From the NCBI RefSeq assembly GCF_022606295.1, contig NZ_JAHHZS010000012.1:1-64000 (forward strand): 64,000 bases of DNA, in the 5' to 3' direction. Origin of the DNA: Arthrobacter bambusae. Lineage in GTDB: Bacteria; Actinomycetota; Actinomycetes; Actinomycetales; Micrococcaceae. Below the pieces are notes generated by a model. It searched no databases and was not told the origin of the DNA. It saw only the letters and a program-made list of their open reading frames with translations. Every line of letters begins with the position of its first letter. Positions within the stretch are counted from its first letter, which is position 1. Made by a program: the position numbers and the translations under genes. This document shows positions 16,724 through 26,067 of this stretch, piece after piece.

Positions 16724-18165
16724 GCGCCACCATGATCAAGGAATTCAGGCTGCCCGACCTCGGCGAAGGACTCACCGAGTCGGAAATTCTCAGCTGGAAG
16801 GTCGCGGTGGGGGACACCGTGACGTTGAACCAGGTCATTGCCGAGGTCGAGACGGCGAAGGCCGTAGTTGAGTTGCCTTCGCCCTTCGCCGGAACCGTCG
16901 CCGCCTTGCACGAACAGGCCGGTTCCGTTGTGGAGGTCGGCAAGCCGATCGTCTCCTTTGAGGTCGACGACGCCGGAGCCTCACCTTCCGGTGCTAGCGG
17001 TTCCGATGCGGGAGCTTCCCCCGGGGACGCCCCGAGCCCGGCGGAGAGCGCGGCCAAGCGCGAGCCGAACCTCGTGGGCTACGGTGCCGTCGTCGAAAAG
17101 TCCGGACGCCCCGCCCGACGCCAGCGGAGCTTTGACGCAGGCGCCACCGAACGCGAGCCAGTCCGGGAGCCCATTCCCGCCGTCGCGCCCGTTCCCGCCG
17201 TCGCGCCCGTTTCCACCGTCGAAACTACGGCACCGCCCGCGGTTGCAAGCGAGACTGCAGCGGAGCAGGAGCGTCCACGGTCCACGCCTCCGGTCCGCAA
17301 GCTGGCGAGGGATCTCGGAATCGACCTCGAGCTGGTCAAAGGAACCGGACCGGGAGGCCTGATCACCCGTTCGGACGTCCAGGACTTCGCTTCCGGGTCC
17401 CAGGCGCAGGTTTCGGCTCCCGAGGTCGCCCCCGCCGCTGTGTCCGCCGTCGGGGTTTCAACTGAACGCGAGACCCGCACGCCCATCAAGGGAGTCCGGA
17501 AATTCACGGCAGCCGCCATGGTGCAAAGCGCCTTCACGGCGCCGCACGTTACGGAGTTCCTCACCGTGGACGTCACTCCGACCATGGAACTGCTGACGCG
17601 GCTCAAGGCCAGCCGCGAATTTGCCGGCTACAAGCTCACGCCGCTGACCATCGCGGCCAAGGCAGTGTTGATTGCCCTCCGCAGGAATCCGAGCCTGAAC
17701 TCGCGCTGGGACGACGGCGCACAGGAGATCGTGCAGTTCAACTACGTCAACCTGGGTATCGCCGCCGCCACGCCGCGGGGCCTGACTGTTCCCAATATCA
17801 AAGACGCGGACCGGATGACGCTGCTGGAACTGTCCACGGCGTTGTCGGCTCTCACGGACACGGCGCGTTCGGGCAAGACCTCCCCGGCAGACCTGACGGG
17901 CGGGACTATCTCGATCACGAACATCGGCGTGTTCGGGATCGACGCCGGCACCCCCATCTTGAACCCGGGCGAGGCTGCCATCGTCGCGCTCGGATCGGTG
18001 CGCAAGGCCCCGTGGGTGCACAACGACGAGCTCGCAGTCCGCCAGGTCATATCCCTGAGCCTGTCCTTCGACCACCGGCTGGTGGACGGCGAACAGGGCT
18101 CGAAGTTCCTGGCCGACCTGGGCGCGATCCTGTCCGACCCTGCCACCGTCATGACGATGATCTAG
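16720..18165 (+). CDS. bkdC: 2-oxo acid dehydrogenase E2, dihydrolipoamide acyltransferase
   Basis: A 481-residue E2 core protein. The N-terminal lipoyl domain has lipoyl-lysine Lys47 in VETAKAVVEL. An Ala/Pro/Val-rich linker with the repeat VAPVPAVAPV leads to the E3-binding domain (PPVRKLARDLGIDLELVKGTGPGG). The catalytic acyltransferase domain ends in SFDHRLVDG with active-site His452. It moves the acyl group from E1 to CoA. No E3 (lipoamide dehydrogenase) gene is in the window, so E3 must be encoded elsewhere. Followed by a long hairpin element. Confidence 0.95.
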   Translation: MSATMIKEFRLPDLGEGLTESEILSWKVAVGDTVTLNQVIAEVETAKAVVELPSPFAGTVAALHEQAGSVVEVGKPIVSFEVDDAGASPSGASGSDAGASPGDAPSPAESAAKREPNLVGYGAVVEKSGRPARRQRSFDAGATEREPVREPIPAVAPVPAVAPVSTVETTAPPAVASETAAEQERPRSTPPVRKLARDLGIDLELVKGTGPGGLITRSDVQDFASGSQAQVSAPEVAPAAVSAVGVSTERETRTPIKGVRKFTAAAMVQSAFTAPHVTEFLTVDVTPTMELLTRLKASREFAGYKLTPLTIAAKAVLIALRRNPSLNSRWDDGAQEIVQFNYVNLGIAAATPRGLTVPNIKDADRMTLLELSTALSALTDTARSGKTSPADLTGGTISITNIGVFGIDAGTPILNPGEAAIVALGSVRKAPWVHNDELAVRQVISLSLSFDHRLVDGEQGSKFLADLGAILSDPATVMTMI

Positions 18166-18174
18166 CGGTTCCCC

Positions 18175-18244
18175 GGCCCAACTAACTCGCAGTTGTTGTC
18201 GTTTTGAACGCTCAGAACGACAACAACTGCGAGCCAGTTGGGCC
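18175..18244. repeat. Dispersed ~70-bp hairpin element, copy 1
   Basis: Arms 18175-18203 and 18216-18244 (29 bases each) match at 27 positions around a 12-base loop. The core reads CCAACTAACTCGCAGTTGTT and continues GTCGTTTTGA. It lies between the convergent bkdC and TetR genes. A second copy with the same loop length is at 33370-33438. It may act as a bidirectional terminator, but the conserved sequence goes beyond what a terminator needs. Confidence 0.85.
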
Positions 18245-18258
18245 TGGCAGGCGGGAGG

Positions 18259-18912
18259 TTAGCGCGCCGTCAGGGCCGCGAGGGCCATGCGTTCGAGGAT
18301 GGGCCTCGCGGTTTTGACCGCCATGCGTCGTCCATGGTGCCGGACCGAGTGCGGTGTCGAGTTGATGAGGCCGAAGGCGGCGTGGGCGCGGACCCGGAGT
18401 TCGGCGGGATCGGTTTCCGGATGAAGTTCGCCAAGCACACCCACCCACAGTTCCACGTAATTGCGCTGCAGTGTGCGGACTTCGGCCTGGTCGGCGTTGC
18501 TGAGGTTGCTGAAGTCGCGGTCCTGGACCCGGATGACATCGGGATTGCTGAGGGCGAAGTCCACATGGAACTCCACCAGTCCGTGCAACGCGGCTTCGGC
18601 GTCAGGGGCCTCGGACGCCACGGTGCGTCCGCCGTCGAGCAGGTTCCGGCTCACGCTCAACAGCAACTCGGCCAGTACGGCTTGTTTCCCCGGGAAATGC
18701 CGGTACACGGCAGGACCGCTGACTCCAGCCGCGGCACCCAGGTCCTCAAGGGACACGCGGTTGAAACCGTCGGCGGCGAACAACCCGGCTGCGGCGGTCA
18801 GGAGGGCCTTGCGCCGTGTTTCCTTGGCCTGGCTTCTTTGGGTCGGGCTCTCTTGCTTGGGGCTCCGCGGGGTAGGGCCGTCCTGCTGGGAGCTCCGTTG
18901 GAAGGTGACCAC
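18259..18912 (-). CDS. TetR/AcrR-family regulator of the leucine-catabolism operon
   Basis: A 217-residue regulator. After a basic, Gln/Ser/Pro-rich N-terminal tail of about 30 residues, the TetR HTH is clear: RRKALLTAAAGLFAADGFNRVSLEDLGAAAGVSGPAVYRHFPGKQA in several motifs, ending with the YRHF signature. GTG 18912 is chosen for the near-perfect AAAGGAGGAATT before it. It is divergent from the carboxylase operon across about 127 bases holding two palindromes, and corresponds by position to Rv2506 of M. tuberculosis. Likely a repressor of the operon with an acyl-CoA or acid ligand (inferred). Confidence 0.88.
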   Translation of the reverse strand: MVTFQRSSQQDGPTPRSPKQESPTQRSQAKETRRKALLTAAAGLFAADGFNRVSLEDLGAAAGVSGPAVYRHFPGKQAVLAELLLSVSRNLLDGGRTVASEAPDAEAALHGLVEFHVDFALSNPDVIRVQDRDFSNLSNADQAEVRTLQRNYVELWVGVLGELHPETDPAELRVRAHAAFGLINSTPHSVRHHGRRMAVKTARPILERMALAALTAR

Positions 18913-18986
18913 AATTCCTCCTTTTGCACGCGTCCACTTCGGCGCCGGCACCGGGGTGGCCCGGTGCGGAGGCGATGGACAACACA

Positions 18987-19030
18987 GTTAATAGAGACTA
19001 ACCTAAATTCCAGTTATGCGGTACTAACTG
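18987..19030. promoter_or_regulatory. Two palindromes in the TetR/carboxylase divergent promoter
   Basis: Site 1: GTTAATAGAGACTAAC (18987-19002), arms matching 5 of 6. Site 2: CAGTTA (19011-19016), 8-base spacer, TAACTG (19025-19030), perfect arms. Both contain GTTA/TAAC half-sites and lie between the regulator and the operon start, so they are candidate TetR operators. Confidence 0.55.
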
Positions 19031-19039
19031 AGATGGCCC

Positions 19040-20671
19040 ATGGGCCGGGATGGGACACAGTCGATGGAGACACTCGCCAGCCAGCTGGATACCAGCAGCG
19101 ACCAGTTCGCGGCCAACGCGGAAGCGCAGCTGTCCCTGGTACACGAGCTGAAGAAGCGCCTTGCCGTGGCCGCGCTCGGCGGCCCGGAGAAGTCGCGCGA
19201 GCGGCACATTTCCCGGGGCAAGCTGTTGCCGCGCGAGCGCATCAACTACTTGTTGGACGAAGGAAGCCCTTTCCTGGAGATCGCCCCCTTGGCGGCCAAC
19301 GGGATGTACAACGATGACTCGCCGGGCGCCGGCGTGATCGCGGGCATCGGCTTGGTCCACGGCCGCCAGGTGATGGTGGTTTCCAACGACGCCACGGTCA
19401 AGGGCGGAACGTATTACCCGATGACGGTGAAGAAGCACCTCCGGGCCCAGGAAATCGCCCTGGAAAACAAGCTGCCATGCGTCTACCTCGTGGATTCCGG
19501 GGGAGCGTTCCTGCCAAAGCAGGACGAGGTGTTCCCGGATAAAGAGCACTTTGGCCGGATCTTCTTCAACCAGGCGAAGATGTCCGCCGCAAAGATCCCG
19601 CAGATCGCGTCCGTCATGGGATCCTGCACCGCCGGCGGCGCCTACGTTCCCGCCATGAGCGACGAGACCGTCATTGTCCGCAACCAAGGCACCATCTTCC
19701 TGGGCGGGCCGCCCCTCGTGAAGGCCGCCATCGGTGAAATCGTAACGGCCGAGGAACTCGGAGGCGGCGACGTCCACTCGCGGATTTCCGGCGTGACGGA
19801 CCACCTCGCCGAAAACGACGAGCATGCCCTGCAGATCGTCCGCGACATCGTCGCCACCCTGCCCCAGCCGGCGGCCCCGGCATGGGACGTGGACGCCGCC
19901 GTCGAACCCGTGGTGGACCCGGCCGAGATCTATGGTGCCGTTCCCACGGACGTCAACGCCCAGTACGACGTCCACGAAGTCATCGCCCGCCTGGTGGACG
20001 GCTCCAGGTTCCATGAGTTCAAGAGGAACTACGGCACCACCCTGGTGACTGGATTCGCGAAGCTCCATGGCCACCCCGTGGGTATCGTCGCCAACAACGG
20101 TGTGCTGTTCAGCGAGTCCGCCCTCAAGGGCGCGCACTTCATCGAGTTGTGCGACCAGCGCGGCATCCCGCTGGTCTTCCTGCAAAACCTCTCCGGCTTC
20201 ATGGTGGGCAAGGACTACGAGCACGGCGGCATCGCCAAGAACGGCGCCAAGATGGTCACCGCCGTGGCTACCGCCCGCGTGCCCAAGCTGACCGTGGTAA
20301 TCGGAGGTTCCTTCGGCGCCGGAAACTACTCCATGTGCGGCCGGGCCTACTCGCCGCGCTTCCTCTGGATGTGGCCGGCCAGCAGGATTTCGGTCATGGG
20401 CGGGAACCAGGCCTCCAGCGTGCTGGCCACCGTCAAGCGCGACCAGTACGAGGCCCGCGGCGAGGAATGGTCCGCCGAGGACGAAGAAGCCTTCAAAGCC
20501 CCCATCAAGCAGCAGTACGAGGACCAAGGCAGCCCCTACTACTCCACCGCCCGGCTCTGGGACGACGGCATCATCGACCCCGCAGACACCCGGCGCATCC
20601 TGGGCATGGCCCTCGATACCGTCTCCCGCCAATCCCTGCCGGAAACCTCCTTCGGCCTCTTCCGGATGTGA
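19040..20671 (+). CDS. accD1: Methylcrotonyl-CoA carboxylase, carboxyltransferase (beta) subunit
   Basis: 543 residues with two crotonase-like carboxyltransferase halves. Features include [60 protein letters not shown] and, in the second half, [21 protein letters not shown], typical of MCC beta rather than propionyl-CoA carboxylase beta. It transfers CO2 from carboxybiotin to 3-methylcrotonyl-CoA in leucine breakdown. The start is ATG 19040, or ATG 19064, eight codons later, which would fit the family equally. First gene of a seven-gene operon. The symbol follows the M. tuberculosis orthologue. Confidence 0.92.
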   Translation: MGRDGTQSMETLASQLDTSSDQFAANAEAQLSLVHELKKRLAVAALGGPEKSRERHISRGKLLPRERINYLLDEGSPFLEIAPLAANGMYNDDSPGAGVIAGIGLVHGRQVMVVSNDATVKGGTYYPMTVKKHLRAQEIALENKLPCVYLVDSGGAFLPKQDEVFPDKEHFGRIFFNQAKMSAAKIPQIASVMGSCTAGGAYVPAMSDETVIVRNQGTIFLGGPPLVKAAIGEIVTAEELGGGDVHSRISGVTDHLAENDEHALQIVRDIVATLPQPAAPAWDVDAAVEPVVDPAEIYGAVPTDVNAQYDVHEVIARLVDGSRFHEFKRNYGTTLVTGFAKLHGHPVGIVANNGVLFSESALKGAHFIELCDQRGIPLVFLQNLSGFMVGKDYEHGGIAKNGAKMVTAVATARVPKLTVVIGGSFGAGNYSMCGRAYSPRFLWMWPASRISVMGGNQASSVLATVKRDQYEARGEEWSAEDEEAFKAPIKQQYEDQGSPYYSTARLWDDGIIDPADTRRILGMALDTVSRQSLPETSFGLFRM

Positions 20672-20675
20672 CCCC

Positions 20676-22829
20676 ATGACAATCAACTCCTTCGACACCG
20701 TACTTGTCGCCAACCGCGGCGAGATCGCCTGCCGCGTCATCCGTACCCTCAAGGCCATGGGCATCCGTTCGGTGGCGGTCTATTCAGACGCCGACGCCGG
20801 AGCCCGCCACGTGCGCGAAGCCGATGCTGCCGTCCGGATCGGTACTGCTGCGGCAGCTGACAGCTACCTCCGGATCGACGCGATCATCGAGGCCTGCCTG
20901 CAAAGCGGCGCGCAAGCCGTCCACCCCGGCTACGGATTCCTCGCCGAGAACGTGGAGTTCGCCAAGGCCCTGGACGCTGGCGGCATCGCGTTCATCGGCC
21001 CCGGCATCGACGCCATCGAAATCATGGGCGACAAGATCCGTTCCAAGAACAACGTCATGTCCTACGGCGTCCCCTGCGTTCCGGGGATCGCCGAACCCGG
21101 CCTGAGTGACGAGGAACTGATGGACGCGGCGCCCGGCGTCGGCTTCCCCCTGCTGATCAAGCCCTCGGCAGGAGGCGGCGGCAAAGGCATGCACACCGTG
21201 GAGCGGCTGGAGGACATGGCGGCGACCCTGCTGACGGCCCGCCGGGTGGCGGCGAGCGCCTTCGGCGATGACACGCTCTTCCTCGAGCGGCTCATCCAAA
21301 CGCCCCGGCACATCGAAGTCCAGGTCCTCGCCGACAACCACGGCAACGTCATACACCTCGGCGAGCGCGAGTGTTCGCTCCAGCGCCGCCACCAAAAGGT
21401 GATCGAGGAAGCACCGTCCCCCTTGCTGGAGTCGCTCGCGAACGGCGCCGAGGTCCGGGCGCGGATCGGTGAGGCAGCCTGCCAGGCTGCCCGAAGCGTC
21501 AACTACAGCGGTGCGGGCACGGTGGAGTTCCTGGTCGCGGACGAGGATCCGGAGCACTTCTTCTTCATGGAGATGAACACCCGCCTCCAGGTGGAGCACC
21601 CGGTCACGGAGATGGTCACGGGCGTCGATCTGGTCGAATGGCAAGTGCGCGTCGCCGCAGGTGAGGTCCTCACGGTGGCGCAGTCCGACGTCGTGCTTGA
21701 CGGCCACGCGGTGGAGGCACGCGTCTACGCGGAGGTTCCCGAACGCGGTTTCCTGCCGTCCATCGGCGAGATCGTGACGCTCCGGGAACGGGCAAGCAAC
21801 GATCCGCACGTCCGCGTCGACTCGGCCATGCTTCCGGGACTGACCGTCACCGGCGATTACGATCCCATGCTCGCCAAGGTCATTGCGTGGGGACCGGACC
21901 GCAAGGCGGCGCTGGACACCCTCGACCACGCGCTGGGGGACTACGCGCTGCTGGGTGTGCACACGAACGTCGAATACCTGCGGCTCCTGATCAACGACGA
22001 CGACGTCCGCGCCGGACGCCTCGACACCGGCTTGATCGAGCGCAAACTGGACGGGCTGGAATTCCGTCAAGCGAGCGACGTCGAGTTGATCGCCGCCGCG
22101 CTGCTCAACCGGACAGAACTGCTCAACCGGACAGAACTGCTCGGCCACTCGGAACCGGCTCCTGCTGGAACGGCTGCACCCTGGAACACCGCCGACGGCT
22201 GGCGCGTCGGCGCCCCCGCGCCGTGGAAGGCCACCATCGGACGTCCCGACGGCGGCCTGGCCACCGTGGGGCTGACGGTGAAAAGGCAGGGCTTCACGGC
22301 GCGAGTGGACGACGGCGTCGAGCATTCTGCCGCCCTGCGTCCGGGATCCGCGGGGCATGCGGTGCTGGTGCTCGACGGCGCCGAGCACCCCTTCGCGTAC
22401 GGTTCACCGTCGCCGGTGGCCGGGACGCGCGAGCTCTGGCTCGGCAGCGACGGCTGGTCCTGCCGTTTGGAGATCCTGGACCGCGAGACCCGGATCCAAC
22501 GCATCCTGGCGGCCATCCAGCGCGAAGAAAGCGCCGCGGATCCCGAAGTCCGGTCTCCCATGCCGGGAACCGTCGTCTCCGTTTCGGTGCACGACGGCGA
22601 CCAGGTGGAAGCAGGCCAGGTACTCCTTTCCGTGGAGGCGATGAAGATGGAGCACCAACTGGTGGCCTCGGTGTCCGGCACCGTGCACCTCAGCAGCAAA
22701 ACCGGGGACCTCGTGAAGGCAGATCAAGTCCTCGCCACCATCCACGTGTTGGCGGAACCCACCTCCGAAGCCGCATCGGAACCGGCCCCTGAACTTACAG
22801 CAGAAAACCAGAAAGACGAGGAAGTCTAG
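20676..22829 (+). CDS. accA1: Methylcrotonyl-CoA carboxylase, biotin carboxylase (alpha) subunit
   Basis: 717 residues. Biotin carboxylase at about 5-450 ([16 protein letters not shown], the ATP-grasp [11 protein letters not shown] loop, [21 protein letters not shown]), a middle linker domain, and a C-terminal biotin carboxyl carrier domain with EAMKMEH (biotinylated Lys657). It carboxylates biotin with ATP and bicarbonate. Position after the beta subunit with a 4-base gap matches accD1-accA1. An 18-bp tandem duplication gives [12 protein letters not shown] near residue 480. The tail after the biotinyl domain is Ala/Glu/Pro-rich. Confidence 0.94.
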   Translation: MTINSFDTVLVANRGEIACRVIRTLKAMGIRSVAVYSDADAGARHVREADAAVRIGTAAAADSYLRIDAIIEACLQSGAQAVHPGYGFLAENVEFAKALDAGGIAFIGPGIDAIEIMGDKIRSKNNVMSYGVPCVPGIAEPGLSDEELMDAAPGVGFPLLIKPSAGGGGKGMHTVERLEDMAATLLTARRVAASAFGDDTLFLERLIQTPRHIEVQVLADNHGNVIHLGERECSLQRRHQKVIEEAPSPLLESLANGAEVRARIGEAACQAARSVNYSGAGTVEFLVADEDPEHFFFMEMNTRLQVEHPVTEMVTGVDLVEWQVRVAAGEVLTVAQSDVVLDGHAVEARVYAEVPERGFLPSIGEIVTLRERASNDPHVRVDSAMLPGLTVTGDYDPMLAKVIAWGPDRKAALDTLDHALGDYALLGVHTNVEYLRLLINDDDVRAGRLDTGLIERKLDGLEFRQASDVELIAAALLNRTELLNRTELLGHSEPAPAGTAAPWNTADGWRVGAPAPWKATIGRPDGGLATVGLTVKRQGFTARVDDGVEHSAALRPGSAGHAVLVLDGAEHPFAYGSPSPVAGTRELWLGSDGWSCRLEILDRETRIQRILAAIQREESAADPEVRSPMPGTVVSVSVHDGDQVEAGQVLLSVEAMKMEHQLVASVSGTVHLSSKTGDLVKADQVLATIHVLAEPTSEAASEPAPELTAENQKDEEV
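22101..22136 (+). repeat. 18-bp tandem duplication inside the carboxylase alpha gene
   Basis: Two identical 18-base units (22101-22118 and 22119-22136) followed by a partial third. In frame, each encodes LLNRTE, lengthening the linker between the biotin carboxylase and following domain by six residues. Confidence 0.85.
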
Positions 22830-22831
22830 CC

Positions 22832-23995
22832 ATGGCAAGTTTTGAACTCACCGAGGAATACCAGGACCTGAGCGACTCCGTCCGGGAATTCGCCGACGAG
22901 GTAGTGGCCCCCGTATCCACCAAGCACGACGAGGAACACAGCTTCCCGTACGAGGTCGTCAAGCAGATGGGCGAGATGGGCCTTTTCGGCCTGCCCTTCC
23001 CTGAAGAGTTCGGCGGCATGGGCGGCGACTATTTCGCGCTCGCCCTCGCGCTGGAACAACTGGGCCGGGTGGACCAGTCCGTGGCCATCACCCTCGAGGC
23101 GGGCGTATCGCTCGGAGCCATGCCGGTGTACCGCTTCGGCACCCAGGAGCAGAAGGAACACTGGCTGCCCCGGCTCACCTCGGCCGAAGCGCTCGCAGGC
23201 TTCGGCCTGACCGAGCCGGAAGCCGGCTCGGACGCCGGAGGCACCAAGACGAACGCGCACCTCGAGGATGGCCGCTGGGTCATCAACGGCAATAAGGAGT
23301 TCATCACCAACTCCGGGACCGACATCACCAGGCTCGTCACCGTCACCGCCGTCACCGGGCAGCACGAACGCAACGACGGGAGCATCAAAAAGGAAATCTC
23401 CACCATCCTGGTTCCCACCGACACGCCCGGTTTCACCGCCGAAAAGGCCTACAACAAGGTGGGCTGGAACGCCTCCGACACCCACCCGCTGACACTGAAC
23501 AACGTGCGGGTGCCCGAAGAAAACCTGCTCGGTGTCCGGGGACGCGGCTACGCCAACTTCCTGTCCATCCTGGACGAAGGCCGCATCGCCATCGCCGCGC
23601 TCGCCACTGGCGCTGCCCAGGGCTGCGTCGATTTGTCGGTGAAATACGCCAAGGAACGCATGGCCTTCGGACAGAACATCGGCAAGTACCAGGCCATCCA
23701 GTTCAAGATCGCGCGCATGCAGGCACGGGCCCACACGGCACGCCTGGCCTACTACGATGCGGCCGCGAGGATGCTGGCAGGCAAGCCGTTCAAGACCGAA
23801 GCGGCCATCGCTAAGATGGTCGCAGGCGAGGGAGCCATGGACAACGCGCGGGACGCCACCCAGGTGTTCGGCGGCTATGGCTTCATCAACGAATTCACGG
23901 TGGCGCGCCACTACCGCGACTCCAAGATCCTGGAAGTCGGGGAAGGCACCACCGAGGTCCAGTTGATGCTCATCGCCCGCGAGCTGGGCCTTTAA
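22832..23995 (+). CDS. Acyl-CoA dehydrogenase, probable isovaleryl-CoA dehydrogenase
   Basis: A 387-residue acyl-CoA dehydrogenase. FAD-binding blocks FGLTEPEAGSDAGGT and WVINGNKEFITNSG are clear; the C-terminal GEGTTEVQ supplies Glu371, the catalytic-base position of most family members. It starts two bases after the accA1 stop. In leucine breakdown it would oxidise isovaleryl-CoA to 3-methylcrotonyl-CoA, the carboxylase substrate. It corresponds by context to fadE19 of M. tuberculosis. Specificity is inferred from the operon. Confidence 0.9.
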   Translation: MASFELTEEYQDLSDSVREFADEVVAPVSTKHDEEHSFPYEVVKQMGEMGLFGLPFPEEFGGMGGDYFALALALEQLGRVDQSVAITLEAGVSLGAMPVYRFGTQEQKEHWLPRLTSAEALAGFGLTEPEAGSDAGGTKTNAHLEDGRWVINGNKEFITNSGTDITRLVTVTAVTGQHERNDGSIKKEISTILVPTDTPGFTAEKAYNKVGWNASDTHPLTLNNVRVPEENLLGVRGRGYANFLSILDEGRIAIAALATGAAQGCVDLSVKYAKERMAFGQNIGKYQAIQFKIARMQARAHTARLAYYDAAARMLAGKPFKTEAAIAKMVAGEGAMDNARDATQVFGGYGFINEFTVARHYRDSKILEVGEGTTEVQLMLIARELGL

Positions 23996-24014
23996 CCGTC
24001 AGGGAAGGTAAACG

Positions 24015-24782
24015 ATGATTGACAAAGTTGTTGCCAGCGCCGCGGAAGCGGTGAAGGACATCCACGACGGCGCCTCTCTTGCCGTCGGCGGGTTCGGCTT
24101 GTGCGGTATCCCGGTGGCGCTGATCGATGCGCTCCACGATCAAGGCACCCGGGACCTTGAAACCGTCAGCAACAACTGCGGCGTGGACGACTGGGGCCTG
24201 GGCATCCTGCTGAGGGACGGGCGTATCCGCCGGACCATCAGCTCCTATGTCGGTGAGAACAAGGAGTTCGCACGCCAGTACCTCGCCGGTGAACTCGAGG
24301 TGGTCCTCACCCCGCAAGGTACTCTCGCCGAGAAACTGCGCGCCGGCGGCGCCGGCATCCCCGCGTTCTTCACCGCGGCCGGCGTCGGGACACAGGTGTC
24401 GGAGGGCGGACTCCCGCAAAAGTACGACGCCGACGGTAGCGTGGCGATCGCTTCCTCACCCAAGGAAGTGCGCACCTTCAACGGGGCGGACTATGTCCTG
24501 GAGGAATCCCTCACGCCCGATTTCGGACTGGTCCACGCCTGGAAGGGCGACCGCCACGGGAACCTTGTCTTCCACGCGACGGCCATGAACTTCAATCCAC
24601 TCTGCGCCATGGCGGCACGGATCACCATCGCCGAGGTCGAAGAACTCGTGGAACCCGGCGAGCTCGATCCGGAGCATATCCACACCCCGGGCATCTTCGT
24701 CCAGCGGGTCGTGGTGGCGCCGGACACCGAGAAGCGCATCGAGAAGCGGACGGTCGCGTTGACCCGACAGGCAGGAGCGTAG
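24015..24782 (+). CDS. scoA: 3-oxoacid CoA-transferase, subunit A
   Basis: A 255-residue CoA-transferase family I alpha subunit. Conserved features are the glycine-rich [39 protein letters not shown] and YDADGS blocks. With subunit B it moves CoA from succinyl-CoA to acetoacetate, so the acetoacetate produced from leucine can be used; in an itaconate route the same enzyme could activate itaconate (inference). AGGGAAGGTAAACG precedes the ATG. Confidence 0.93.
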   Translation: MIDKVVASAAEAVKDIHDGASLAVGGFGLCGIPVALIDALHDQGTRDLETVSNNCGVDDWGLGILLRDGRIRRTISSYVGENKEFARQYLAGELEVVLTPQGTLAEKLRAGGAGIPAFFTAAGVGTQVSEGGLPQKYDADGSVAIASSPKEVRTFNGADYVLEESLTPDFGLVHAWKGDRHGNLVFHATAMNFNPLCAMAARITIAEVEELVEPGELDPEHIHTPGIFVQRVVVAPDTEKRIEKRTVALTRQAGA

Positions 24783-24784
24783 CC

Positions 24785-25537
24785 ATGGAATCGAACATCA
24801 CCCAGGATGTGCCGCCGCGTCCCGAGGCGGTCAGGCACGAGTACCGCCGCGCCGGCGTCGAACACCACGAGGGCAAAGGCTGGACGCGGAACGAACTGGC
24901 CGCCCGCGTAGCCCGCGAACTGAGCAACGGGCAATACGTCAACCTCGGGATCGGCATGCCCACCCTGATTCCCAACTACATCCCCGAGGGCGTCGAAGTG
25001 ATCCTGCATTCCGAGAACGGGATCCTGGGCGTGGGCCCCTATCCCGCCGACGATCAAGTGGATCCCGATCTGATCAACGCCGGCAAGGAAACGGTCACTG
25101 TCAACGCGGGTGCCGCGTTCTTCGACTCGGCAACGTCGTTCGGCATGATCCGTGGCGGCCATGTGGATGTCGCCGTGCTGGGCGCGATGGAGGTCGCGGC
25201 CAACGGGGACCTGGCCAACTGGATGGTGCCGGGCAAAATGGTCAAGGGCATGGGCGGCGCCATGGACCTGGTGTTCGGCGCGAAGCGGGTGATCGTGATG
25301 ATGGAGCACGTGGACCGCAACGGCAAGCCCAAGATCGTCAAGGAATGCTCCTTGCCCGTCACGGGGAAGGGCTGCGTGGACCGGATCATCACCGACCTCG
25401 CCGTGATCGACGTCGTGTCCGAAGGCGGGGCATCGAGGCTCGTCCTGCGCGAATTGGCCCCGAATGTCTCCGCCGAGGACGTGGCCGCCGCGACCGGCGT
25501 CGAACTCTTCGAAGAGGACCAGGAGCTGACCGTATGA
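24785..25537 (+). CDS. scoB: 3-oxoacid CoA-transferase, subunit B
   Basis: A 250-residue family I beta subunit. The catalytic SENGILGVG motif (Glu77, which forms the glutamyl-CoA intermediate) follows [16 protein letters not shown]. About 30 extra N-terminal residues precede the domain. The start is two bases after scoA and the stop overlaps the next gene by four bases (ATGA). Confidence 0.93.
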   Translation: MESNITQDVPPRPEAVRHEYRRAGVEHHEGKGWTRNELAARVARELSNGQYVNLGIGMPTLIPNYIPEGVEVILHSENGILGVGPYPADDQVDPDLINAGKETVTVNAGAAFFDSATSFGMIRGGHVDVAVLGAMEVAANGDLANWMVPGKMVKGMGGAMDLVFGAKRVIVMMEHVDRNGKPKIVKECSLPVTGKGCVDRIITDLAVIDVVSEGGASRLVLRELAPNVSAEDVAAATGVELFEEDQELTV

Positions 25538-26067
25538 CCAACGTCCCCGAATCCGGCGTCGCCGAACCCCGCATTGTCGAGCAGCGGGGCCTGTACTTCG
25601 ACGAACTCGAGGAAGGCGTCGTGTACGCCCACCGGCCCGGGCGGACCGTCACGGAAACGGACAACGTCCTGTTCACCACGCTGACCATGAACACGCAAGC
25701 ATTGCACCTGGACGCGGCGTGGAGCGCGAAGCAGCCTTTCGGCCAGAGGCTCATGAACTCGATGTTCACCTTGTCCACCATGGTGGGACAGTCCGTGACG
25801 CAACTGACCCAAGGCACCATCATTGCCCAACTGGGCCTCACGGACGTCTCATTCCCGCACCCGCTCTACCACGGTGACACCCTCTACACGGAGACTGTCA
25901 TCACCGGGAAACGGGAGTCGTCGTCGCGTCCCGGGCAGGGCGTGGTGACCATGAAACACACCGGCCGCAACCAGGACGGGACGGTTGTGGCGCTGGCCAC
26001 GCGGGCCTGCCTCATGTGGAGCCGGACCGCGCATCTGGAGGCACAACAGGGGACAATCAATACATGA
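25534..26067 (+). CDS. MaoC-family acyl-CoA hydratase
   Basis: A 177-residue hot-dog-fold protein. The (R)-hydratase-like block [28 protein letters not shown] is followed by the MaoC region with LHLDAAWS and [17 protein letters not shown] 25534 overlaps the scoB stop (ATGA). It corresponds to Rv2499c of M. tuberculosis, which works with the CitE-like lyase as an itaconyl-CoA or methylglutaconyl-CoA hydratase. This fits the absence of a crotonase-type methylglutaconyl-CoA hydratase in the operon. Confidence 0.88.
   Translation: MTNVPESGVAEPRIVEQRGLYFDELEEGVVYAHRPGRTVTETDNVLFTTLTMNTQALHLDAAWSAKQPFGQRLMNSMFTLSTMVGQSVTQLTQGTIIAQLGLTDVSFPHPLYHGDTLYTETVITGKRESSSRPGQGVVTMKHTGRNQDGTVVALATRACLMWSRTAHLEAQQGTINT

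Noticed and set aside
18998..20764. 588-codon minus-strand ORF opposite the carboxylase beta gene
   Set aside because: Antisense shadow with no domain.
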